From contig NW_002060950.1 in NCBI RefSeq assembly GCF_000150275.1, positions 2,406,106 to 2,470,105 of the forward strand: a stretch of 64,000 bases of DNA, given 5' to 3'. A model generated the notes under the pieces. The model saw nothing but the letters and a program-made list of their open reading frames with translations. It was not told the origin of the DNA and ran no database searches. Positions 15,466-39,887 of the stretch are shown in pieces. The position numbers were made by a program, and so were the translations under genes. Position 1 is the first letter of the stretch; each line of letters opens with the position of its first letter. Origin of the DNA: Trichoplax adhaerens. Lineage: Eukaryota; Placozoa; Uniplacotomia; Trichoplacea; Trichoplacidae.

Positions 15466-17234
15466 AGTAGTGGTAAAGATTGTGTCGAAATTATCATTTC
15501 TTTTAACTCAACATTCCAGATTTTCGGTACTAAAGCAAATAAAGATTTTATCCATTCAACTAGCTCATAATTTAGATATCCATTGAGAGCAGTTAATTCC
15601 TTCATGTAGCAATAGAGCTGAAAACGAATGCATAGGATACCATGTGTAAAACGATTATAGCAAAGACGAGAGATTTCAAAATAGTATAGGTACTAATGAA
15701 CCCTAGATAATTGCTATGATTCCAATTCTGTTGGCTACACTTTTTCGACACTTATCCATTTACATACCTAATTGATAGAAACATTTTGCTATAAATGAAT
15801 ACTGTATTCGTATGTAAAAGACGATACCATTTCTTTGCTTAAATAATGGTGAATAAAGCAAAATTTCATCTAGTTATCTCATAAAATAATACAATGTTGA
15901 TGCTATATAGTGGTCTAAAATAGTATCCATCAAGTCAAGGGGGTTATTAAGCAGTTATTTGCAAAGAACTAGGTGTAACATCTATGGGGATAATTGAAAA
16001 TCAGTTAGAAAGCTATTGGATACATATTCCTCCGAATCGCTCCAATTTGATCACATAAATTTAAGGATTCCTGAATTGTTTCTGTATAACTATGTAGTAT
16101 AATAGTATCCCATTTCTATGCAGATGCTAATACAGTAAGATTCTATAGATACTTGATATAATGTAATAAAACGGTGTGGAATGGCGGCATTTTTTTTAAC
16201 AGCATGATTCATCCTGCTGTTATATTCAGGTCTACAGTAAATGTAAATGTCAAGCATAGCAAATATAGAATTGAGAATCGAAATCAGATAAAGTTTAATT
16301 CTACCAACGTTGTTAAAGTTAGCATTAGCAAAAGGTCAGTATTACCACATTTCTGTTTGATATACGATACAAGCATGCTGTATTATCACTAAACTTATAT
16401 TATACATCTAGATTATTTGAGATACTCATTTTATCAAGTTTTGATTTGTATTTACTGTTGTTGTACTCTTAGTAATAATTAGTTGAACAATATAAATTGA
16501 ACTAGCCGAATAAGATGGTGTTAAAATTCTTGATCCAATTAGCACACTCATTATAGGATAGTTGGAGCAGTTAATGTACTTATTGTACTTCATAAAATAC
16601 TGTACGAATATAAGCTTCTAGGATTCTATGCTGCTCAAAAATCAGTTAGTATATAGCATTGGAAGAAGATTTATATCAGAATAAACTGATTGTCGTATAA
16701 TATCGAGGCAACTAATAAAGATGCATTATAAGTAAACCACAGTCTAAGCTTATTTCTCGTTCACGACATATATATGAGGCATCGATGTGATCTTCGTATA
16801 AATGCTTGCCAGCCTTGTTTTTGTACAGCTAGATTAAATGAAATCTTTAGTAAAGCCCGAAAGTATTACATTCGTATATCAATAGTAACATGGTATACAC
16901 TGTTGATATCTTGAATTACGTAGAAATTTATTTATAAGTGTGTCACAACTACACTTATGACACAGAGACCAAACTAATGTACTATCTCTCAGCTATCTTA
17001 CATTTAACGTGACTCTATGTAGTTCTAAAATTGTAAATGAGCTAAGCTCAGAATGAGTACGATCCTTTTAAGTGAAATTTTTATTTTAATAGCGTGGCTT
17101 ACTAATAGATCAAATACAGTAGCTCCCTTTAATTAATAAAGGGTGGACTTATACACTTTCTTAAGCCAATAGGTGCCATCTTTAAATTAATCACTAACAA
17201 AATAAATAGCTTACTATATACCGATTTGTACGTG

Positions 17235-17267
17235 GACGAATGTTGCACTATTCGTGCAACATTCGTC
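17235..17267. repeat. Perfect 14-bp inverted repeat with 5-base loop
   Basis: The arm gacgaatgttgcac (17235-17248) is followed by tattc and then its exact reverse complement (17254-17267). It is isolated in otherwise non-coding DNA. It could fold as a stable hairpin in RNA or cruciform in DNA. No function can be assigned. Confidence 0.8.
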
Positions 17268-18096
17268 ATCTTAAGTATAACATTATAATTCCTATATTGA
17301 ATAAATTAAACTCATACATTTGTTAAAGGAAATCCATTAACCATCCAACTTAGCACAGTTGTAATCACGATTAACAGCATATACTGTATTTTCGAGTATC
17401 ATAAATAATTATTGACGAAAAAACTAGATAGCAACGTACAAAAAGACTATTCAACTATTTTACAAGGAATCCCTGTTTAGTTAATATAGCAAATACGTAG
17501 TATGGCAGGAATCCTATTTAGTTTACGATAAATATTGCCATCACGAATTTTACGATAATGGCTACAGTTGCAAATCGATCTAATATCATCAATGGAGTAA
17601 ATTGTACCTACAGAATTGTGTTTTAGCTCTCAGTATATTGAATTGACATCATGGAATGATTGATTCACCCACTATATAGTAACAGCAAAGATATTGACGC
17701 TTTTACTGCACTTTCAATTCGCGTACTAAAGGACGTGGCAAGTCTAGACTATCAGTTGAATCATGATCATGCCCTATGTCAAAGATCTTTGGATCAAGTC
17801 CCTCCAGTTTCGATATTCTACAATGCCTTAGAAAAATAGGTGAATATGACAGCTCAAATATTAGCAAAATGAAAGTGCGATGTGATACGCCATCCTAGAT
17901 TCATCTTGTAAAGTATTACGATAAAAATTCAGTCAATTTATTAACAAGTAGTGATATCAGACATAAGTAAATAGATTAAGCGCTCTTATCACTAGATACA
18001 TAACTTATACGAACCATGGAAGGCGATAACCATTAGATAGCAATAAAGCGTAATATATTTACAATATGAAGGGAAATAAGTGATTCTAGTATCGTC

Positions 18097-18120
18097 ATGA
18101 AATTATGTCCATAATTTCAT
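18097..18120. repeat. Perfect 11-bp inverted repeat with 2-base loop
   Basis: The arm atgaaattatg (18097-18107) and its exact reverse complement (18110-18120) are separated by tc. It lies about 550 bases past the LSM1 stop codon. AT-rich arms make a chance origin more likely than for the 17235 hairpin. Confidence 0.7.
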
Positions 18121-18671
18121 AATCAACACCAGCAATAACTTTACGCCTCAAAGAAAGTCTTTGATAGGAGTTGTCGTCTTGTAACTGAATAACGATGCCA
18201 ATTGGATGATATATTATCATCGTCCTAACTAAAATAATAAATTCTCCGTTCTTGGCTACATGCTACATGCACGTATCATTTCTTCAGCATCATATTTTGT
18301 AGTTTCAAATTTCTATCGGCGTATTCATTCAAGTTACAGCAATGACACAGCGCATTATATATCATTCAGATGCTAAGTGAAATTTTCTTGCAATGCTTTA
18401 CCTATAACTCAATACATCATAACTAAGAGTACACGTATAAAATTGATACATCATTATAACAGTATAAACTGCATCTTGATATTCTGTATAGATACAACGG
18501 TTAGGAAAATATTGATCAACGTATTTGTTATATCAAATGCAACATTGATTACACATTATAAAATGGTACTCAGTTAGTGCTCATTTAGCCGTCTTAAAAG
18601 TTGAAGTAGATTTAGTACTTTACAGTAGTCGATACTATGCTTAACAATTTATAATACTGTACAATGCACTA

Positions 18672-19610
18672 TTACAAGGTATCCTCAGAGCCAACATCGC
18701 CATGCGGTTGTAATCCACGCTCCAACATGGCTTGATTTCTAAGTTTGGTTTCTTCATCTCTGCGCTGTAGTTGTTCTCTTTGAGCATCCAATATGTCTTC
18801 GATGGAGACTTTTTGTAACTGCGTTAAGTCTTTTTTGTCATCCTAGGTAAGATTACAGACAAATGAATTCGTTGTTGGAAGTCAAAGCTACAGTAGATTA
18901 GTACTTGCACATGTTGAAATGACACATGACATAGTTAAGGCACTCCTTGCACTATAAATCTACAATGCAATCTAAATCAAAACAGGCTTTGGCTAGTGGC
19001 GAGCGATGCCAAGGAAGGTCGCTGTTATCAATGCTGTAAGTCAGCAAAGGTTTGGTTTGGTACTAATTTATATAGCAACTTGGTCGAAACAAGCTTATTT
19101 GTTTCACTATTATTAGCAATAAATCTGTAGAGCTCACCATTTCGCCTAAAATGGCGACATTATCGCCTCGTATAACAAATAAGCCTCGAGGGATATCACC
19201 ATACTGTTTACCAACATGAATCCTTTCTATGGTATCTTGAAGGACTAAATTAGCTAATAAATAGAAATTGAAAGCATCATCAACTCCTAATCATTCTATC
19301 AACAACGTCTTATTACTTCAAAACTCATCTCTAGGTACAGCTACTTTTTCTTACCAAATTGGTCAACACTTCTTAAAAAACCGATCAGAGTTCGACCATC
19401 TTTCAAGACTATCATTAACTTTTCTATCATTGAATCCAATTTAGCTTGCAGTTAATTATTAAAACATTAACATAGCACTCTACTACAGCAGTCATCCATG
19501 CTAAGTACTCTGATTGCTCCTCATCGGAGGTCGAACAATAAAGTCAACTTACTATCAATATCCGACATCAAATTAGCAGTATATGCCAAAACACTGTCTA
19601 AATCAGCCAT
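18672..19610 (-). CDS. LSM1: LSM1, Sm-like protein of the cytoplasmic mRNA decay ring, 4 exons
   Basis: Minus-strand exons 19553-19610, 19355-19444, 19138-19253 and 18672-18842 join in phase to 144 residues (human LSM1 has 133). LSM1 is the signature subunit of the Lsm1-7 ring, which binds the 3' ends of deadenylated mRNAs with Pat1 and promotes decapping in the cytoplasm. The Sm1 motif is visible ([20 protein letters not shown], then [11 protein letters not shown]), followed by [13 protein letters not shown] and the Sm2 motif [13 protein letters not shown]. The C-terminal helix [15 protein letters not shown] distinguishes LSM1 from other Lsm proteins. The exons are too short to stand out as open frames and were found by reading the conserved motifs. 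The start ATG at 19610 sits directly before a good GTAAGT donor. Identification is firm; the exact intron borders rest on phase and motif continuity. Confidence 0.93.
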
Positions 19611-22504
19611 GTTTATTACGCGATAGCAATAGCAGTAGCTACAGTGATACCTTGACAATTTTCGAAGCGCAACACCTAAGCAAAAGCAATTACTAGAACC
19701 TTAGTATCCACGTCGCATCGACCAAATCTCTCAATTCTACAGGGCAGTTTGGGCTAGTTTTGACCAGATTTCCACTTTTGAGCTTGATGTTCGTGGCGGA
19801 GTGGAAGATAGACGACGATAGCAAGGTTTGGCTGATGTACATGAATGGATCATTTCTTGACAGTGCCAGTACGAGACTACCAGTATGTTTTACGTTATTG
19901 TATAGCCATACTAATTCGACACCTTTGTTGTGCATCCTTGCAATGTCTGTCCGTGTACAGAGTTTACCTTACCTCGATAGGGGATCGCTGTGGTTTTTCT
20001 GGTCATTCTACTATACTGCAGCACTGAAACCGTCGACTGTACTGTACAAAGCCAAATGGTGGGCATCCTGGCAGCCATGATCGACTTTCATCATTCGTTG
20101 TCAGTCTACTGTATGATTACAGAGGTATGGTACAGTTAAAATGACCAGCAAACACAGGGACTGGACATTCTTAGACTGACGCATGGACTGATCGACCATG
20201 ACTCGAAAGTCTCCTTTAGTAGTTACTGCAACCTATGAGAGCTATTTCAACGTCATTTCAAGATAATTTACAGTGTTGTGATACGATCACATCTCTAATA
20301 ATTATAATCAGCCTAATCGATGACCGGTAATTGGCAGGAGAATGGCAGCAATCCATCAAGAAGGCATCCTGGTAGCCTTGAGTCTACTGTATGATTACAG
20401 AGGTATGGTACAGTTAAAATGACCAGCAAACATAGGACTGGACATTCTTAGACTGACGCATGGACTGAATGACCATGACTCGAAAGTCTCTTTTAGTAGT
20501 TACTGCAACGTATGAGAGCTATTTCAACGTCATTTCAAGATAATTTACAGTGTTGTGATACGATTACATCTCTAATAATTATAATCAGCCTAATCGATGA
20601 CCGGTAATTGGCAGGAGAATGGCAGCAATCCATCAAGAAGGCATCCTGGCAGCCTTGATCGACTTTCATCATTCGTCGTTAGTCTACTGTATGATTACAG
20701 AGGTATGGTACAGTTAAAATGACCAGCAAACATAGGACTGGACATTCTTAGACTGACGCATGGACTGAATGACCATGACTCGAAAGTCTCTTTTAGTAGT
20801 TACTGCAACGTATGAGAGCTATTTCAACGTCATTTCAAGATAGTTTACAGTATTATGATACGATTACATCTCTAATAATTATAATCAGTCTAATCAATGA
20901 CCGGTAATTGGCAGGAGAATGGCAGCAATCCATCATCTAGAAGGCTCTTGGAGAACGACGGCTGAGTTACGCTGCCGTAGTAACGATAACAGAAGTATAT
21001 TTAGACTCGCGTCATGGCTCATGTTTTGTACGGTACACTACCAAAAGGCATCCAGGTCGTATGAAAACCTACAGTATGTGGACTGATGCACAGTGTACAG
21101 TGTACAGTACAACGTCGATCAAGTACTGTAGCCAGATCCTGTTTCCACGGTTTCCGTTCGAGCATCGAGCCTGGCTTCTGCGTTGGATGCGCTCATGGAC
21201 TCCGCTGGACTATTCTACCAGTAATAAATAGAGAATTGAATTTAAAACGCTGCTAGTAATTGATCATGTCAATAAAGAGACAAAAGTAGAAAGCCTACAC
21301 CGAATCTACAGTAACACCCGACGCTTTATACCAAGGATACCTGCTTTCACGTATACTGAAAGGGATCGATGCAAGCAATAGACAGTTGGAACATGTTTTA
21401 AAGTCTTGCCACTGCTTTCAACGTTATCCATACCATGCACACGAGTAGGTGGCTTGCATAATTTGTGTGTACGAATTGTTTTCGTTGCTTGCTCAATGAA
21501 TAGTCAGAATAATTATTCTCCATCTGCAATCACTGTTTCTAATCTTTAGCCTTCAGTGTGACCAAGCTGTAGAGACGCGTGTATACTGTACAATCCTTGC
21601 TTGAATATGGCTCGACATGAATAAATTCTGCTAGAGCGTACAGAATAAACATTCCACAAAGTCGCTCGCCTACATCAAGAGCTCAAGGCAACTAGCAACC
21701 TCAAAATCCACATCGAATAATTATATCGCACAGCTATTTCCTTCCAAAGAATATTACGGTACGTCAAAGTAGATATAAATTGTATAGTGTACAAGGTTAA
21801 GCATAGAATCTGCCAATCGACACCGTTGATCTATGATTGACATGACTTCGACAGAGCGCTTGATTAAGAGTGAGTCCTTTTTCCGTAGTCACAACGTAAT
21901 AAAGCTTAAGCAATGCAATATTTCATAACTTAGTAATTGAATTGAACGTTAGCTTTGCTGGAGTAAATTAACGAATAATATTTGTGCTTTATTTTGCAGC
22001 AATGGCAACTGTATTCCTTACATTTTAGTTGCATGCTCCATCGTCACGTTTCAATGAGATCATCGCGTCAAATGCCTACAGGATCGATTGATCATAAATG
22101 GCCAATAGCTAACATCATCAGTTTGTCATGAACTAGATTGTAATAATTCTTGGATAATAATTGCTTATAAGCAGACCTGGAAATATTATAAAATTCGGAA
22201 TGTTTGACTAAATTAAGAATTGCAGCGATCGCGATAACATTCATCTTTGAAAGTTTGTAAAGTTTCAAAAATAACTAGTCTTCTTGCCTTCTAAATCCTC
22301 GAAAGAGCATTACTCTCTGGGATTTCACTATCCTTGATACAAAAAACAATTACCTTTTATAATTATTTCCGCAAAATTAATTTCCTATCTATCAGTGTCA
22401 AACCTACTGGCTTTAATTTAAACTCACCTTTATCTCAGTTTTTAAGTTACGATCCACCTATTTTTACATGACTCGTTTATAAGGGCTAACAACATTCATT
22501 TAAA
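19611..22504. other. Non-coding spacer with tandem repeat, between LSM1 and FBXO41
   Basis: The two flanking genes are transcribed away from each other (LSM1 minus, FBXO41 plus), so this 2.9 kb must hold both promoters. Base composition is less AT-rich from about 19.7 to 21.7 kb. It contains the ~300-bp triplication at 20062-20941 and a cluster of GTACAGTGTAC-type palindromes near 21085-21130. No TATA box, CpG cluster or exon could be assigned with confidence. Confidence 0.5.
20062..20941. repeat. Three tandem copies of a ~280-300-bp unit
   Basis: The landmark ggcatcctgg recurs at 20062, 20363 and 20640 (steps of 301 and 277), and gtctactgtatgattacag recurs at 20104, 20382 and 20682. Copy 2 lacks about 22 bases after the landmark. 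Copies 2 and 3 share several differences from copy 1 (for example acatagga against acacaggga), so the third copy probably arose after the first duplication. The unit carries no conserved open frame. Confidence 0.93.
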
Positions 22505-25500
22505 ATGTTTAATTGTCCTAAATGTGCTAATGGCCCTCAATTTGACTCTTTGCTGGGGTTAAAATATCATTTAGAAAGTTATCATCCACATGGCTATCCT
22601 TCTTCTCCCCAATATGGTCAAGTTATACCGTCTTCACAGTATACACCCCCGAATAATCATTCTCTACAGCAGACTTCACCTTCAAATCTATTATCATTAT
22701 TTCCAAACTCACCAACATATTACAGTAATGATACAATAAATGGAAATAAGTTTGCTACAAAAGATAGCGTTCAGCAACATCATGACACTGCAATGTATAC
22801 TTCACCTTATCGTAGACATCAAGGTGATGATATAGCAAATGCTTCTAATCTAACTCCAACGTCGTTGCCTACAAGCAAGCAAATTCACTCCTTGCAAGGA
22901 TTTTATCCTCTCCATTTCGCCAGCAGCCCATTTTTAGCATCCAAAATCTCAACTAATCATGCCTCTTCGCGATCCGATTTTAGTTATCGTCAATTCACTC
23001 CTTTAGATGATCATCAATACAAGCTCTCCAATGTCCTCGATAAGAGCATGCAATCTAAACAAGAACTGTTACAGCTACAAAAAGTATTAGACCAACGTAA
23101 TTATCAACTAGTAGAGATGAAAGCTGAACTAAAATTAGCAAAGTTAGAAAAGAATCGACTAGAAAGTGAAAGAAGTTACATGAAGGCAGAAATTGATGCA
23201 AATGAAGCAGTTATTAACAAATTAGAGCACAAGTTAAGCCGGCGAGAAAGGTTTGAATTGTTATAAAAATATAGGCTGACTCACTTTCTGTAATGTTCTG
23301 TGGTCGTTTCATGCATTTTTTTATTTCATAAATTAGAATGATTAGATCATATTCTAATAGTATCTATAAAATTTTTCGGTTATAATCTTCAAGTGATGCT
23401 CATAAGAGGTTTTGCAAACTAACAGAATGTAAAGCCAACCGATATAAATCAATCAATTATTATGATCTGTTTATGAACCAATAAAGTAGCAGTGAAAACG
23501 AAAGCAAGCATATTTACATTTATCGTAGCATCCTACAAAAATGTAGATAGTGCTGCATGTATAACTGTAGAAATACTGTATTATCATTTTATAGCTGCTG
23601 TTATATATGAAATGAACAGCTAAATAACGTCTAGATTTTATCTGCTTGCTTATTAGGGAATTTCAAGAATTGGAGAGAAAGACTACCTTTCGCAACGATG
23701 TGGCTCAAGGAAGAATTGTACCTGAATCAACATACCGATATTCAGCTTCTCCGTCTGTCGGTGGACCAATGCAGCAAACTTTTCAAAGACAGAGTCGTCG
23801 TAGCAGTATTAGAAGTTACAAGCATGATGATATTCAAGTATCCAGCAATAGTGGGGGCAATAATGAAGTTGCTACGCGAAAGATATCCCATGATCAAGGT
23901 TATGCTCCATTGGATGAGTTAGTTCATGCCGCCATGACTAGTAGGAGGCAGTCCAGCGCAAGTAAACAGTATCAAAGTGATGGTGATAGCTCAAGGAGAA
24001 AAACACCTACATCAGATGAGCAAGCACACCCAAATCAGCTCACTATGTCTCTTCCAAGTAGTAATTATGAAATAAATCAGCTAAATGATGATCAATCGAC
24101 AGGCAGTTTAATAATGAGCGAAGTTATGCTTAGAAGAAATATGTCAGCTGGTAGTAAATCAGAATTTGATGGCTATATCGCAAGTCCGCACGGAACTCTT
24201 TCCTTACCTATAGAAGACATTGACGATTTACCTTGCGAACTGGATCCTCAAGCTGAAGTCAATTTGGCGAGCCGCACAGGTTCAACTAGTGAACATGTTA
24301 GTTTAAGACTATCAAGACATAACAGCAATACTGGGAAGTCTCCAAGAGGTAGAATAATTCATAAGATGCGGTAGTCTATTTTTTCCTCCTCCTCTTTCTT
24401 AACTATATAATTATCGTTATTACCCAGTCCTTAACCGGTAGTTCATACTTGAGCTTACGTGTATATCATTTTACTCTTAACAGCTCTGTTTCAATTATTA
24501 CTTGTTAAGTGGTATTTGAATTACTCCGTGTATCTATGATCATGACAATCTTATGTAGCAATCGTCTGTACTAGCTGTCGGACTATAACTTATGTTGTAT
24601 ATATATTTTTAGATTCGTATTTACCAAGGAACATTCACAGGACGCCCAGTAAAGCCTCTAGTATATATCGACATGAATCCAATAGATCAAATCGATCACA
24701 ACGGGTATCATTTAGCAAGACATTTTCCACTAGTCCTAGTTTACAACGGCAAATTTTCCATGGTGACACCATCGGTAAATTACTTGGCCGATTTGGCCAA
24801 GATCAAGTTACATCCTCATTTGTAGCTATATTTTCCTATCTTGGGATTAAGGATAAATTAAAGGTTTCAGAAGTTTGCCGCTTTTGGTGGACAGTTAGTC
24901 GTCATCCCTCTTTATGGTCAAAAATTCACTTAAGAAAAACTCGCGTTTCTTTTGAGGTAATTCTACTAACTTTGCAGTTCTTATTAAAAAATCAAACCGT
25001 ATTTGTTAATATTAAGTACAATTATAATTGGCAAGGTTTAATGAATGAAACCAAACTTACATGCTACAATCTCGTTTCTAATAATACTTAATTGTAATTT
25101 TGATTACTGGCTAATTCTTAGGCATTTGTAGCGATGAGTAATTGGGCAACACAGTTGGAAACTCTAACAGTCGAAGGTTAGACGTTATTATAGATAGTAG
25201 TTTTGCGCTGCTGATAGTGCTGGGATTCTTAAATGCTTGATATACAGTCATATTTCAGTACCCCAAATCTATCTAATTCTATAGCTTTTGCTAAACTGTT
25301 AAAGATACCATGTTTCGATGATATACATGTAGTTTACACCCTTTACTCAAGAATCTTACGGTGTAGCCGGCAGAAATAAAGATGCTTTAATTTCCGAACT
25401 ATACTTATTGCTAGATATTAAGCCTAGACGTCGATTAGTTGATGAAGAAGAAAATGATTACAAAAAAGCTATGACGTACGTATGATTGCAAATATTATGA

Positions 25501-27568
25501 TCGCCTAATTGATCGTCCGTAGTAAAGTCTACTTCGATTGTCATGTAATACTTGAAATTCTTCTCAACACTAATGATTATTTTAATCGCCTTTTGGTTTG
25601 TATTATTGGCTATAAAACTAACCAATAGTCTAATTTTTAGAGGGTCTCTTGAGAAAGGGCTGAGTAAGTTATTAAAAGCTTCACGAGGAAATATAATATC
25701 CATCAAAATTATTAATTGTGGTCATTTAGTGACTTCAAAGTAAGTTTCTTTAAGTTTAATATAATTATAAAATACATACCTTTACTAAGTAGATAGTATT
25801 TCATCTTGTTAATACTTTAGGCCATTAAAAGTCATTGCCTTAATCTGCTCCATTTACTAAATTTTTATTTCTCATTTCTTTCCTGGAATGTTTAAGCATG
25901 TTTAAATTAATGGCGAATTACTGCAAAAAAATAAAATACTTAGCCTATATTTACTGTATGGATGTTCCTGGAAGGGATCTACTATGGACATTTGGCAGTA
26001 CTTGCAAAGATATTATCGATTTAGCTATACTACCCCATCCATCAAGGTAAGCAAACGCTCATATTGTATTCCAAATACTGAAAAATAAGTTACGATAATG
26101 TGTAGTTGAGACTTTATAACGACATTTTGGTATCATCTGATAACCTAATTTATCACGTCCGTAGTGCAAATGCTGAACAATTCAATAATTCATGCCTTCA
26201 TGTTATTGGTAAAAGTTGGCTTCAATTATCTTCGCTCAAGATCGGCAGTCCAACAATATCAGACAGAGGATTGATAGCAATTGGTATTTATAAAATTTTT
26301 GTAGTCACATACGTAATGCGTTCCCAATCATACTTGTAGTATATTCATCGTAGTAATTTGCCCTGGATAGCAAATCATCTGTTTTACCGTAGTCACATGA
26401 GGTTACACCTAATGTGAATACTGAAAATTTTTGTGAAATATTTACATGTACATATAAATTTTGTAAATTCAACTTGGCTTTATTTTATCCATTGTAATTT
26501 AGCTGTCGAATGTAAGAAACTAAAGCATTTACGGTTAGATCGCTCAATGGAACTGTCATCAGAAGTTGCTGAACAAATGTGCAATTTTGGATTAAAGAGT
26601 ATTGAGCAAATTGAATTTACCAATACACCAATTTCTCATGAAGCTATTCGTCATTTTGCAGGTTCGTGAATATATTACATTCTTACTAGTTAAACCATCC
26701 CCGTAAATTTTAAGCTGTGAGAATTGATCAATACCCAAGCTTATGTGGTCCATTATATAACTCAAAATTTTGAATTAATTACCTTATATTCTAGTTCTTA
26801 CAAATATCTCTGTCTAAATTAAACGTACCGTATGTTTCCAGTGATTACATAATTATATACTATTTCTGATAGTGTACATCTACATAAGATCAGCATGTTA
26901 GTAAATAACTCTTAGGTGAAGTTAAAGAATTCAATTATGTAAATTACTTTAAATGTGAATCGTAATGATAATTAATATAAGAGCCATAAAATTAATCATA
27001 CTTTAGCGTATAACCTGGATCAATGACTCTTCTCAAGGCACATTCATGAACTTATTCACTAATCGCTCAAGCTAATAATGCCTGGCAGCATTTAATAACT
27101 TAATAATAGTTAATCCATAAAGCAAGAATTAGTTAATAAGTGTATTAACCGTCAAATATCGCTATTCGTGGTGACGTGTTTTTTTAACCTTGCATTAGAA
27201 AAATGTGGTAAGATTAAAGCGATCTTGATCCAATTATCTATCGAAGACTTCTTCGAAGACATCCACGAAAGTGTCTTTATCGAAGAATATAATAACATTA
27301 TCGATAATCTTTTGGTAAGCAGAATATTTCTAGCTCACATAGCATCAACGTACACATTAACTTAAATTAATCAACAGTAGCTAATTAATACCATTGACTT
27401 ATCACTAATCATGATTCAACAATCCTTTATAGTACTAATTTATCACATTGTAATAGCTAACGATATACTTTGATACCTTTTGCCTAGGTCATGAAACGAG
27501 AATTTATTGACAGTAAACAAATTATTATTAAAGCGGAAAAAGTGCCATTACTTACTCCTTATCAGTAA
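22505..27568 (+). CDS. FBXO41: FBXO41 homologue: zinc-finger, coiled-coil, F-box, LRR-like protein, 11 exons
   Basis: Exons 22505-23250, 23657-24348, 24613-24956, 25122-25176, 25352-25475, 25641-25739, 25897-26046, 26165-26283, 26503-26661, 27199-27314 and 27488-27568 join in phase to 894 residues (human FBXO41 has 875). Order of parts: an N-terminal C2H2 finger (C4, C7, H22, H27); a Ser/Gln-rich linker; a coiled coil near residues 180-265; a low-complexity Ser-rich linker; an F-box at about 546-590 (SFVAIFSYLG, VSEVCRFWW, HPSLWSKI); then LRR-like repeats. The C-terminal part aligns throughout with vertebrate FBXO41, e.g. SLEKGLSKLLKASRGN, AEQFNNSCLHVIGKSW and HLRLDRSMELSSEVAEQM. F-box proteins bring substrates to SKP1-CUL1 ubiquitin ligases; vertebrate FBXO41 is known mainly from neurons. 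The start is the first ATG before the finger. The exon 1 donor GTTTGA is weak. Confidence 0.92.
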
Positions 27569-28712
27569 CAAATCTAAGAATGATTGAAAGGACTGTACAA
27601 ATGACATTTAATTAACAAGGATCCAATTCTAAGGATAACCCGTTTCATCTTGCAGCAATTGAGAGAATAAGAAAAATCGTCCTTATTTTGTCATGTGATA
27701 TTAACGTTACGTTGTATAGCAGTAGTTTCTTTTCGTTGATCTCTAAACTGGATTGAAATGATGCGCTCGAGTTGTAAACTCAAAATGTCCTTTAATATAT
27801 TCTGTATCTAAACTCTTGTAATGTAATATTCTGAATTCCTTGTCTTTTGAAGAAACAACTATAGCCACAACTAGAATTGTTGTCCCTTTATATGCATAAA
27901 ATTTTATTACAGCGAGCGAAAAAATTGCAAAATTTCAATGCAAGCTATTACCTACTTTTGTTAATGATAGGTTTATAATTTAAATATTTTCGATAGTTCG
28001 GAAAGCACTGTATATTGTTGCAAATTAGATTAGATTGTCGCTAAAAGCCTTCGAAAGCGAAAATTTGCTTTAAATCGAACTATATCCTTTAAAAATTCTT
28101 TCCAAATGCCGATTTGCTTAATTTAAAGATCTGTATAAATCTAATAATACCTTTACACCCAATAAATAAATAGTGCTAAAGAACGAATAATCTTCGTCCT
28201 TCTTCCTTTGTAACGTTTTCTTGTTGCAGCATTTAAGCCTATTATACTTCTCCTGTGCATGTCGTGTATTTTTTTCTATTCTGTACAATTGCAATTTAAC
28301 ATTATATTCAAACGATAATATAGACTTAATTAAATTGCATTACAATCGTAAAATGCCATGGCGCTGTTCATTGTTCGTTGCAAATAAATTCTTGCATTAC
28401 AAACCTTGATTCATGATATGCCTAAAAATGCTATCCTTTCTAATGCTACAAAAGATAGATTACCTAGATACTATAAAATAACTGGTTATCTCCAAATACT
28501 CTGATATTATAAAATTCTGAATCAATTTCGTTAATTTGTCTCTCGCTCTAGCAAGTTATAAATAGATATCGCAAATAATTGCCATATCAAAGCTAACAAG
28601 CTTTCAAAGTATGTAAATTGCATAATATTTAATATGCAATATAAATAACTGACAATGTGGAACTATCATTCAATTCCCATTCATCAAAGCCAGGTGAGGC
28701 TTCAATTATAAA
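27569..28712. other. Convergent 3' spacer between FBXO41 and the CCDC186-like gene
   Basis: About 1.1 kb where the two genes point towards each other, so it holds both 3' UTRs. No conserved open frame, tRNA or repeat is visible. No good AATAAA lies close to the FBXO41 stop; the nearest loosely matching A/T runs are some 300 bases on. Confidence 0.5.

Positions 28713-39887
<11,175 letters not shown>

Larger units (their letters stand above)
15404..18671. other. Non-coding spacer between the FAXC-like gene and LSM1
   Basis: AT-rich sequence with no supportable exon. It holds the FAXC-side polyadenylation hexamer and two perfect short inverted repeats, at 17235-17267 and 18097-18120, described separately. 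Confidence 0.55.

Noticed and set aside
19693-20080. Overlapping 106-codon plus and 80-codon minus frames
   Set aside because: No domain and no conserved motif; they abut a tandem repeat and overlap each other on opposite strands.
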